From Entrophospora sp. SA101 (taxonomy: Eukaryota > Glomeromycota > Glomeromycetes > Entrophosporales > Entrophosporaceae), in contig CAUDNR010001946.1 in the NCBI GenBank assembly GCA_958430865.1, positions 16,004-80,003 of the forward strand: a stretch of DNA of 64,000 bases. Direction: 5' to 3'. The translations under genes and the position numbers were made by a program. Positions 53,883 through 64,000 of this stretch are shown here, one piece after another. Each line of letters starts with the position of its first letter. Position 1 is the stretch's first letter. The notes beneath the pieces are model-generated. The model did no database searches and was not told the origin of the DNA. It was given only the letters and a program-made list of their open reading frames with translations.

Positions 53883-54895
53883 TTTTCTAAATTATCTATT
53901 AAAATGTTTAAATTTTGAATTTTAAAAATGTTTTAAAAAAAATTTTTTTAATAAAGGGGAAGTTATCAAATATGATTGATTATTAATTAATATCAATATC
54001 ATATAATCAATATAATGATATATAGTAATGTTTTAAAGGAGGGAATGTTTTTTTGATAGTGTAAAGATGTTTTAATTGAAAAAAATTTTTTTTTTTATAT
54101 TTTTATAATTTCGTTCGGCCATGAGTGTACATTTTTTGTTTTACAATATCGGTTAACAGATATATAATAAATAGTTTTCATGTGAAAATCTAATTTAATT
54201 AATTTCACATATATGGGGGGCCTTTTCAATAGAGTGAATTGGGTTTCCCGGACCATTTTTCACGTCCTGCATGTAAAATTTTGATTAACTGAAGTTTATA
54301 CATGTATGTATGTACATTGGTCACGTCTATGCACTAATACAACTCTTAACTAGTAAATGCAGATGATTTTTCACCATCGTTCTAAAAAAAGTAAAGCTAC
54401 GGAAATTAGAGATCATCAATTTATTCCCTTCCCCCCGCATTATTAGCGATCACATGTGATAGCACAATTAATTTTAGTAAGCAGCTTCTTATCTGTTTCC
54501 TGCGTGAAGAGAATTTGGGGGTGTGAATTAATGTAACAAAATCGTATGCTATTCATACAGTTATTGAGCACCCGAAACAGTGAGCCTTATTATATTCTTC
54601 ATTTTGTATCAAAGCGCTGATTGTATGTTTAATATGATTATGACGAAGCTTGGAGATAGCCCCACAAAAGAAATGTATAAATTTGGGATTTGGGAAAATT
54701 CCACCGTTATATAATACTGTGAAAATTATATAATATAACCCTTATTACATACAAGAAAATTTCATCCAAGATTCGTTGTTCTATAATCAGCCAATTAAAA
54801 AGGAATTCTTCACCAAACACCCCATATTTTATTGGTTAATTTCAAATTTCAAATTTCAATTTCACTCATATTTTTATATATGACAATAAAAAAAA
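53883..54895. promoter_or_regulatory. Divergent promoter region, START gene (-) / QPCT (+) (C)
   Basis: This is the inverse of 6841-7853, lying between the two divergent start codons of unit C. Same sequence, no additional features. Confidence 0.5.
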
Positions 54896-56140
54896 ATGAT
54901 AATATATCTTCAATTTATATTACTATTTCCAATGTTATTTTATAATTTTGTCGATGCATACAGACACTTATCCATTGAATCATTCTCCCTATTTATTAAT
55001 ACATATAAATCAGAAGAACAACAATCATTTATAGATACTTATTTGAAACCAATTTTAATACCAAGAGTTTCTGGCACAGAAAATAGCCGAAAAGTTCAAA
55101 ATTTTATTATTAAAAATTTTAATAAACTTGGTTGGGAAGTTGAACAAGATAAATTTAAAGATCAAACACCATATGGTAAAATAGAATTCAATAATATCAT
55201 TGTAACAAAAAATCCAAATGCTTCAAAAAGATTGGTATTGGCTGCTCATTATGATTCAAAACTTATTATGGAGAAGACACCAGGTGATGATAGGAAATAT
55301 GTTGGTGCAACAGATTCAGCTTTGTCATGTGCTATTTTAATGCATCTAGCTAATAAATTAGATCCATTTTTAATGAAAAAAAATGACAATAAAACTACAC
55401 TTCAATTGATTTTTTTTGATGGTGAAGAAGCATTTGTAAACTGGTCTGCAACTGATTCTTTATATGGATCAAGGTATAATAAATAAATTTTTCTAAAAAA
55501 AAAATTTTTAATTCAACATTTATAAATAACATTCACATACACATATTATTAATATATATTAAAAAGACACTTGGCAGAAAAATGGGAAAATACATATACC
55601 AAAAATCAAAAATCAATGTTAGATGGTATTGAAGTATTAGTATTACTTGATTTATTAGGTGCAAAAGAACTAAGTTTGGTGAATTTTTATCCAAAAACTT
55701 CATGGATGTTTAAAGAAATGGCAAAAATTGAAAGACAATTACGAAATTTAAAATTACTTAAAACATCCAATACTGCTACAAACAACAATAAAATGATTTT
55801 TGATGAATATTCAATATACACCTTTAGAGCACATATTGATGATGATCATATACCTTTTTTAAAAAGGAATGTACCAATATTACATTTGATTTCTTATCCT
55901 TTTCCTGATGTGTGGCATACTTTAGATGTAGGTAGTTTTTATTTTTATTTTTGGTTTTATTTTGGTTGTAATTTTTTACTTGATTATTTATTATATATAC
56001 ATTCATTCATATAGGATGATTTTTCAGCAATTGATCTAAATACTGTGCATGACCTGAATTTGATTTTCAGACTATTTGTAGCACAATATTTAGACATAGA
56101 TCCATCATCATCTGTAATAAAAACTCATCAAGAGTTATAA
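54896..56140 (+). CDS. QPCT: Glutaminyl-peptide cyclotransferase, M28 family (copy C)
   Basis: This is the inverted identical copy of 5596-6840. Exons are 54896-55473, 55567-55927 and 56015-56140, phases 2 and 0, 354 aa. The intact signal/anchor region and zinc set Asp140, Glu178, His310 with catalytic Glu177 indicate an active secretory glutaminyl cyclase. The C-terminal exon ([15 protein letters not shown] onward) corresponds to the helical end of the animal enzymes, which begins DDNEENLD. Confidence 0.94.
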
Positions 56141-58918
56141 ATTTAAAAATTAATATGTTTTGTTCTTACTCAATGATCACAATTTTCTTTTCTGAAATTA
56201 TCAAAAACCAGGCAATGTGAACATGACATCTCAAGATTCACTCACTTTAACAAATACAGATTTGCACAATTATTCAATCCTTGAAATATTTAATTCTTTT
56301 TTATAACTAAAGTTATTTTTTTATGCTTCCATTCAATAGATTTTCCTTTATTTGTTTATTTATCAATAATTATCCGGTTTTTTGTGACTTGGGAGTATCT
56401 TTAAGCTGTATTTTACACACAATTTTTTTGATTGAACATTTACTTGTATTCTTTATAGTTTAAGAACATCTACCTGTAATAATAAGATACAAATACCCTA
56501 AATGACATTCACAAAACATTTATTATTTTGTTACCTGGAAATTCATCAGAATGTTATCTTCAGAAAATTGTTCCATGTCATCAAATGTTGTAGGAATTTG
56601 ATATAAATATATATATGGAAATGTACTGTATACAAATATACCCATCAAACCCTTTTACTAATTAGTTTTATTATGGCACTTACTTTGCGTTGTACTGTGT
56701 ACACCCTTATGATGTTGCAGGGAACTTTTTTCTGACAGTTTATTTACAATTCTCATTTGCATTCCTAGCAAGTTTTATATTATCATCTAGTTCTTTAGTG
56801 GTTGATGCTTTCCTTCCTTTAGAAACCCCAATTAACATAATAACAAATTTATTATTTTTATTTATTTAGGAACTTTTATCAAACCATCAAACTTGTGAGA
56901 TTTGATAAATATATTGATTTAATGCTGTACCACATACATACAGAACACCTTGATGCATTTGAAATAGTCTATTAAAAATATATATGATTGTATCAACAGA
57001 GTATGTCCTTTCAAGATTCATTGCTTTTGATTCTATATTAGTTGGAGCCTCCAACCTTACAGAACTATTGATTAGCAATTATTAGCAACTTTTGCGAAAA
57101 ATATATCTCACACAAAAATAACTTACTAATGTTTAATTGGACATGAATCAAATTGACCTTCAAAAAATGATTTTCTTACTAAACTATGAACTATCACGTG
57201 ATTGATCACAAAATTTTTCAAACTCGTAAGAATCTCTTTATTTAATATTTTTTTTCATATAATCGATCTGTTCTTTCTTCAGCTTTTGTTGTATCTGTTC
57301 CTTAACAATTTTCATGTCAATTATTCCATTTGAAAAAACCCAAATCCATATATGTTTTTCTCATCCTAGTATCTTCAATTTTATAATCATAGAATGTTTC
57401 AACTAAATAAATCTCTAATTGATATCTCATTCATCATCAGTCAAATTTTTTAGTTCCTGAAAGAAAGAAGAGTAATTATATTTATTACCTCAAACAGCAC
57501 AAGGTCCATTACTACTATATGTTGATTATCATCATCTGAATACTCATATTCAAATTCTCTGCCATAGGCTCTCCTATCACAATAGGAGAATGGTAATTCA
57601 GAAAATTTCAATTTATTAATAGAAAATAATAAATATAACTTGCAGATCTTAGTTGTTGTTGTTATTATCATCAAATTTATATTGTCTTTTAATACTAGTT
57701 ATTGTAGTTATGATAGTGTGAATCTCTTTTTCCTCATGGTTTTTATTTAATGCATGTAAAGAACAATTCAACTATTTAAAACATTAAAATCAAGTCCTTA
57801 CAAAATGTAAAAATACAAATGATGATTCGCTAACCTTGACAGACAGATTCGATTATTAAAAGTTATGATGATGATTTTCATCCTCAAATAAAAAAAACTA
57901 TGTTAATATTAATATGCTTTAAAACTAAATTAGGTTAAACGGAGCCTAACCACCAGTGAGGCAGATCCCCAGCGGCAACATGGTAATATATAATTAAAAT
58001 GAATCAATTTTCAATATTTACACATCCCAAGGAAGGCGGACTCTGCTATCACAAACAAAGCGGACTAAGCCTGTTTACTCAGGGTTTTGCACTCGACCCC
58101 TCTCAAAATTAACACAATTTAAATCATCTGACGAAATTATTTTTTCAAGTGCTGCCTTATAATTAAAATGTTCAACAACCCTATCACCTGTGAAGCTATC
58201 TGCATCTTTTCTAAATTTCTAAATTAGTGACCAATCAATATGTTCTTTGAAGTAAGCTTCTATTTGTGAACTGCTGGAGAAATTACTTATATATATTTCG
58301 CGTAAAAAGAACAAATTTGTTATCAATTTATGAAAATAAGACATGTTAATTCATTTATAAATTTGATTTGTTGATTAGCATTAAGTTTTCCAATAATCGG
58401 ACTTTGAATGTTATAATAAGCTTGATCAGGTGCAAAAATTTGTCCCGCAGTATAAAAATCGATGCGCGTGCTAACCAAATTTGGTAGTTATTTGCGTTAT
58501 TTATCCAATTTGGTTAGCGTCTCACATTGATACAGTCAAACCTCGATAAGCCGAACCACTGTAAACCAATTTTCGCTTTATAACGATACAAAATTGGTTA
58601 ACCAAAAACATAATTAATAAAATTATCTTGTTTATAAGATAATTTGATAAACTGAACTTGAAGATTTGTTTGATGTTGATGGTTATAAAATTCGTCTTAT
58701 AGTGTTATTACTAATTATAATTGTGAATCATCCATCATAAACCGAATTTTGATAAGTCGATCCCATCTTTGTGATTCGGCTTATCGTAATAAAAATATGG
58801 ATTTTTAAAAAAATTTTTTTTTTTCTAAATGAAATCACAATTTTTCGAGGCGCAGTCGAGTTCTATTTATATAAAAAATCATCAGAATACTTGTCGAATC
58901 AAATAATAATAAATAATA
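56141..58918. other. Relic-rich region between QPCT and eIF2-beta (C)
   Basis: This is the inverse of 2818-5595. It contains the pogo-like foldback remnant (58531-58786), the hairpin (58470-58518) and decayed coding fragments. It must also hold the eIF2-beta promoter at its right end. Confidence 0.6.
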
Positions 58919-60596
58919 ATGTCGGACACAGAAGAAGTCGTCAATCAAAAAACCCAAGAGGAAGAGGAAGAAAATACTGAAGAAGTAATTGACAATTTAA
59001 AAGTTTATCTATTATATATAATAAAAATAGGTTATATTGAAAAGAAGTCATTTATCATGTAAAATAAATATATTTTTCTAGTTTACATTTGACCACACTT
59101 TAAAAAAGAAAAAAACAAACAAATCAAAAGTAACATTCAAAGACGATGAACAAAATGACGAAGAGAAAGAGAAAAATCTAGAAAATAAAAAAGGTTCGTT
59201 TCTTGATAATTGTAATGTATTATGATCTTTGATTATTTTTAAATTTTATGATATAAGACAATATTTATATTGATATATACAGAACAAGTTGGGACCGAGG
59301 ATAAAATTGATGATGATGATGATGAAGCAGCAATATTTGATAATATGAAGAAAAAGAAAAAAAAGAAAACTGTTGATGTAAATAATAAATAATAGATGTA
59401 ATAATTATCATATAATAATAGTAATAATGAATTCCATTCTTTTTTTTTCTCTCCTGAACATTATAAAATATGTTGCATGTATATTTATTAGAAAGATAAA
59501 GCTGAAGAGGTTGTCGTAGATGGTGGTGAAGTTGGTGATTTATCATCTACTAAAAAGAAAAGAAAGAAGAAGACAGCAGATCTAGCAGATTTTGAAAAAC
59601 AATTAAAAGAGGACGATGATGAAAAGTCAGATGAAGATATATTTGCACAAGAAGCTGAACAAAATGAAACAGAAGTAAAAGAAATTAAAGAAGAATGGCA
59701 CGATTCAAATCGTGATTATACATATCAAGAAGTAAACTGATAAAATTTAATTCTTTTTAGAAAGAAACAATGATATAATTCATTCTATTATTAATCTTTG
59801 ATGACTGAAATAATTCTTTACTTGAATAATTAGCTCTTAAGAAGAGTGTTCCAAATACTTCGTCAAAATAATCCTGAACTTGCAGGCGAAAAGAAAAGAT
59901 ACACAATTGTTCCTCCATCAGTACATCGTGATGGAAATAAAAAAACAATATTTGCCAATGTTTCTGATATTTGTAAAAGGTTTCTGTTTGTTCTTTATTC
60001 TTTTAGGAATTTGAAGAAATTTATTAAAATAACAATTAACAATTCATCATCATTATTATTAATCAGGATGCATAGACAACCTGAACATGTTATTCAATTT
60101 TTGTTTGCTGAATTGGGAACAAGTGGATCGATTGATGGAATGCAAAGACTTGTAATTAAAGGGCGTTTTCAACAAAAACAAATTGAAAATGTTTTACGCC
60201 GATATATTGGTACTATTTTATATATTAAAATTACTGTTATGTTTTAATATATTATTTATTCTTATTAGATCAAATACTTATGTATATATATTTATTTATT
60301 TATTAATTTATTCTTAAAAGTTGAATATGTTACATGTAAAACATGTAAATCACCAGATACGATCCTTACAAAAGAAAATCGTATTTTCTTTCAACAATGT
60401 GAAAGTTGTGGATCTACTAGATCAGTTTCTGCAATTAAAACTGGTAATTTTATTTATATTATTCTTAAAACTTTTGACATATATATAATGATATACATAT
60501 ATAATATATATGTATGTATTTTTCACCCTATAATAAATAACAGGTTTCAAGGCACAAACAGAAAAAAGAGCAGCTCAAAGAAGAGCAGTACAATAA
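58919..60596 (+). CDS. SUI3: Translation initiation factor eIF2 subunit beta (copy C)
   Basis: This is the inverted copy of 1140-2817. Exons read as 58919-58984, 59082-59193, 59283-59377, 59492-59731, 59834-59979, 60067-60209, 60321-60443 and 60544-60596, all with GT-AG borders and consistent phases. The product is about 325 aa with three lysine blocks, the conserved eIF2-beta/eIF5 core and a C-terminal CKTC...CESC zinc ribbon. A TATA-like 'tatttatataaa' lies about 50 nt upstream of the ATG. A foldback element remnant starts about 130 nt upstream. Confidence 0.95.
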
Positions 60597-60626
60597 AATT
60601 AAAAAAAAAGTTTTTTTTGGTCAAGG

Positions 60627-60668
<42 letters not shown>

Positions 60669-61635
60669 TCTGTTCTATCATAATAAAATTTTAGTATATT
60701 ATTTTCATCTTTTCATTGATTTCAAAATAATTTGTTCCACTATCTCTATAATTTCATTTGATCATTAAATAAATTAATTATTTAGGTTTTATTTTTTTTT
60801 GCTCAAATAATTGTGCGCGTATATTATTGTTACTATTGTTGTTGATCATTATCATCATCTTCTTCCCTCATCTTTGCCGCCTCCACAATTAGTGCACTGT
60901 AACAGAATTCAGAATATTACAATCAAAAAGAGAACACCAATTTCGAATAAAATATAGGATAATGATGAATCAAAATTATGACATAGAGTTAGTCTTTGAT
61001 CACATACACAAATGTGATTCATTATCAAAATAGTTTGATTGGCAAATATAATAAAATGAGAGATATTGGGTTAAATTGATCAGTTAATGGGAAAAATTCT
61101 TGAATTCAAAGAAATGTGTATGTAATATTTCGAATACAACAATGAATGCAATCACTAATACTAATATTGCATCTTTTTATAAATCGCCAAGTCTAACAAA
61201 ACAGTCTATTTGAAACTCTAACTTTCCTTGCTTTTGAGAATTGAGAATGTATGTTCTGATGACAGAAAGAAAAATAGTATTTCACGAGATGACTAAGAAA
61301 AAATGCGTGGTGATCATATCAACATTGATGTGCGGCTCATCAAGTCAACTATTTTTTAAACCTATTGAATTTCGAACTTATGTTTAAAGTTGATGTTATG
61401 ATTATATAATAATATATTCCTCTTTATTCCTATACATTATGACGAATATTTTTTGTATTTGATCATTGAATCTCTACATCTCTATATCCTCTTAAGTTCT
61501 CACGTTCTCGACTATATAAAGAACCTCGAGGAACAATGTGTAGCAAAGCAATGTAAAACAATTCGAATATTAGAGATATTACGATTGTCTTTTTAATATA
61601 AAATTGGTCGAATGCTTATATTGCAATGGGTAACC

Positions 61636-61668
<33 letters not shown>

Positions 61669-61735
61669 TACGTAATATTAATAAGCTATATTATATATGA
61701 ATAGAAGCCATAGTAAGAATTTAATTTTACATGGC
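60597..61735. other. 3' flank of eIF2-beta copy C
   Basis: This is the inverse of 1-1139. The AATGAT-type repeat at 60624-60660, the 60840-60896 GC-richer patch and the (AT)n tract near 61642-61667 are identical in length to unit A. No gene supported. Confidence 0.5.
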
Positions 61736-61956
61736 GGAATCAATTGGAAATAATCGAATTTTTCTTTAAGTGTCTCGCTAATTCTAATACTTTATGTGAT
61801 ATTGATTTTAATAATTTACGAATATTATTTCAAATATGGATTTATTTAGTGACAAGTATTATGATAATACTTGCCACTAGGGGTTGGCACCGTTAACCGG
61901 TTAAGATATTTTTTTAACCGGTTAACCACCATTTATTAATTTTTTTTTATATATTA
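61736..61956. other. Flank of unit C with ttaaccggttaa palindromes
   Basis: It contains two ttaaccggttaa palindromes (near 61892 and 61914) after 'aggggttggcaccg'. A third lies near 62919, beyond the Tigger-type element. The arrangement resembles hAT-type ends around a nested insertion, but I cannot define borders. Confidence 0.35.
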
Positions 61957-62805
61957 CAGTCAAACCGGACCTCGCCACAACACATTTCTTGTTACAACGA
62001 ATTTAAGTATTGTCCCCTTATTAATATTATTTAAAAAGTTTGTCATAATAACAACGGATTCTACTACTAATAAATAAATTTGTTTCACGGATTTTTGATG
62101 AGGTCTTTCTATATGTCCACAGCAGATTCACGTGACATATAAATGTCCAAATTACCAAAATTGATAGAGGAAAACTGCAATTCTCCCTTTGGAAAATGAA
62201 ATATCTAATAATGAAATTGAAAATTCAAGAAATATAGTCGAAGAGATTTCAAAATGATGTTAATAATATAATAGTTGTTGAGAGTAACACTATGTCTAAA
62301 GTTTCAACGAAAGATGCCGTAATTTCCTTTGAGATAGCTTTTAATTTTCTTCAACAAAGTGATTTAGAATAGATTGTAAAGAATTTAAAGCATTTAAACC
62401 ATTGAAAAAAGTGAAATTATTGGATAATACAACCAAATATTACATCTTATTTCAACAAATAATTTTAATTTCCGTATGTATTGTTCATTTATTCATTATT
62501 TATTTCTGTATCTAGTTTATTAATTTATTGCACTATACCAAACCTCTCTATAACGAACACTAAGTAAATTTCTCTATAACGAATTTCCCTTTTGTCGCCC
62601 GTCTCCGATTCAATTTTTTATAATTAATTTCTCCCTATAATGAACAAAAGCAGAAAAATGCATATAATGGACAGAGGGTTCGGTATAGAGAGAGAGCTTT
62701 GTATTATTACCAATTTTGCCGCTGCGGATTTCTTGTCATAATAATAATAATAATAACGGATTTTTTTGGCTGGAACCATGAATCCGCTGTGGCGAGGTTT
62801 GACTG
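61957..62805. mobile_element. Tigger/pogo-type DNA transposon remnant
   Basis: The ends cagtcaaacc...ctcgccacaac (left) and the reverse complement of gctgtggcgaggtttgactg (right) are inverted repeats apart from a 4-nt insertion (ggac) in the left one. Each is flanked by TA, the pogo-superfamily target. Subterminal repeats (caacggatt, ccgctgtgg) occur on both sides. Near 62292-62372 a broken frame reads SKVSTKDAVISFEIAFNFL then QQSDLE and a stop, resembling the C-terminal tail of Tigger-like DDE transposases. Most of the transposase is missing, so it is an 849-bp non-autonomous derivative. A smaller element is nested at 62533-62688. Confidence 0.7.
62533..62688. mobile_element. Nested 156-bp MITE
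   Basis: The ends ctataccaaacctctctata (left) and the reverse complement of gacagagggttcggtatag (right) are imperfect inverted repeats. 'ctctataacgaa' is repeated inside the left half. It lies within the larger Tigger-type element and therefore inserted later. Non-coding. Confidence 0.6.
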
Positions 62806-64000
62806 TAATCATTTAGCATCTATTAAGTGTATAATAATAAAATTCAACAGCGCGTGATTATTTTGTAAGTAAAGAACGATCGAATTTACCAGTTAAAAAA
62901 ATTCCACGTGACTAAATTAACCGGTTAACCTTTAATAGAATCTACAAACGCAGTAGACAAAACCGCATATCAAAAAATAACCAAAAAATTAATTAAAATA
63001 ATTAATAATTTGATTTTTTTGATTTATTTAAAAATCTATGGAAAAGAGTTCTCTGAAATAATAACTTCCCTCATTAAAAGTGCCAAATTCACTGTTGAAC
63101 AAGTAAATTTGATTAAGAACCTAATGTGAAACCAGAAGGTTTTCTTTCAAAAAAAACTCAGAAAATTGTCACAAAACATTAGAAAAAAAGGAAAAAGCGA
63201 CACTCTAAGATGGGCAAACAAGTTTCATTCAAATAATCGTGTATATATTAATATATTTGCGGAATTTAATTACGAAACTTTTATTTACTATTACTATCAC
63301 GGTTTTTCCATTTGTATTTTCGGAACTAACTATACTGATGACTCAATTACCGATCATATCCCTTTTTTCAAGTGGAATAATGTATGCCACAATGCTGTTG
63401 AATGGCCATATAGAGCACAATATTATAATATATATGCTCCGACAAAAGAAACCAATTGGTGGTGTGAAATTAGCCAAAACTAGAGTTTCGAAAATCAAAA
63501 AATTTTGACTTTCTCCTCTTCAAAATAGTTTTGGCAACCAACACTAGTGTAAATACAAAACTTCATCTCTTTCATTAATCCACTTAATCGAGACTTTTAA
63601 AAGGTATTTTTTTCTGACAACATTTTTTCCAACTCTTCCCTATGATACAATTTGCGTAAATTGCAAAGTGAAGAAGCATGTAATTTAAAATATTGTAAAC
63701 AAATGCCATTGTTTTTACTATATACAATTAATTGTTTTTTAAAAATAAATGCCATTTTTTTAATTGTTTTTACTATTTACAATTAATTGTTTTTTAAAAT
63801 AAATAATAATAAAAATAAATGCTCCTATTTAAATAGGACCATGTTTTCCAATGTTGCCTATTTTCGGTTTTTTTCTACAGAACCCCCTATGATTCTTTTA
63901 ATAAATTTTTTTCTATTTAGAACTTTACGTATAGTCAGCAGATTATATGACATAAAATCCTTCACTGTTATCAAAATTTTCTTCGAATCCCAGTCCAGCT
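62806..64000. other. AT-rich right end, no gene supported
   Basis: Overlapping open frames at 63166-63483 and 63239-63508 (+) lack recognisable motifs and each lies in the shadow of the other. There is a direct duplication of ttgtttttactatatacaattaattg-like sequence near 63711-63735 and 63766-63790. Nothing else recognised. Confidence 0.45.

Larger units (their letters stand above)
47962..61735. repeat. Unit C: inverted copy of unit A
   Basis: This is the reverse complement of 1-13774. All translations, intron positions and microsatellite lengths checked are identical. Its inner flank (below 47962) and outer flank (above 61735) are unrelated to unit A's inner flank. It lies about 34 kb from unit A. 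Whether it is a real duplication or an assembly duplicate cannot be decided from the sequence. Confidence 0.97.

Noticed and set aside
63166..63508. Overlapping 105- and 89-codon frames near the right end
   Set aside because: No motif, signal peptide or splice context; the two frames overlap and composition is that of random AT-rich DNA.

Overview
This is eukaryotic, very AT-rich DNA. Its genes are interrupted by short introns (about 50-120 nt, mostly GTAAGT/GTAAAT donors and YAG acceptors) and separated by AT-rich spacers full of homopolymers and microsatellites. The gene set is EIF2S2/Sui3, Prp2/DHX16, mitochondrial Lon/Pim1, CDP-alcohol phosphotransferase and copine, together with a kelch/transmembrane protein, kinase debris and pogo/Tigger debris. 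This suggests a fungus, and an arbuscular mycorrhizal fungus (Glomeromycotina, Rhizophagus-like) fits best. The lineage is inference.

Layout. Unit A (1-13774) holds eIF2-beta (-), a glutaminyl-peptide cyclotransferase (-), a tail-anchored double-START protein (+) and a choline/ethanolaminephosphotransferase (+). It is followed without a gap by unit B (13793-17183), a direct copy of 920-4310 that contains a second complete eIF2-beta gene. B stops at a run of exactly 1000 Ns (17184-18183). Positions 18184-47961 are single-copy: a truncated kelch pseudogene (-) facing away from its intact paralogue (+), an unrecognised gene (-), a kinase relic, Prp2/DHX16 (-) and Lon (+) sharing a 135-nt promoter, a frameshifted relic, a secreted Thr/Lys-rich protein (-), about 4 kb of gene-poor DNA with relics, a disordered Pro-rich protein (+) and a copine (+). 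Unit C (47962-61735) is the exact inverse of unit A: C position = 61736 minus A position throughout, with no indel, even at microsatellites. The last 2.3 kb (61736-64000) contains a Tigger-type element with a smaller element nested in it.

The window therefore shows three eIF2-beta genes and two copies each of the other unit-A genes. Equal repeat lengths at hypermutable tracts and the N gap make an assembly duplication a serious possibility. The A/B junction, with a short inverted insert flanked by microhomology, is what either template switching or a mis-joined assembly would leave.

Functions are mostly housekeeping: translation initiation (eIF2-beta), splicing (Prp2), mitochondrial protein quality control (Lon), phospholipid synthesis and handling (CDP-alcohol phosphotransferase, START protein, copine) and secretory-pathway protein modification (glutaminyl cyclase). 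Lineage-specific content consists of the kelch pair, the Thr-rich secreted protein, the Pro-rich protein and several broken genes. No tRNA, rRNA or CRISPR array was seen. Exon coordinates were read by eye from splice motifs and checked for frame consistency.
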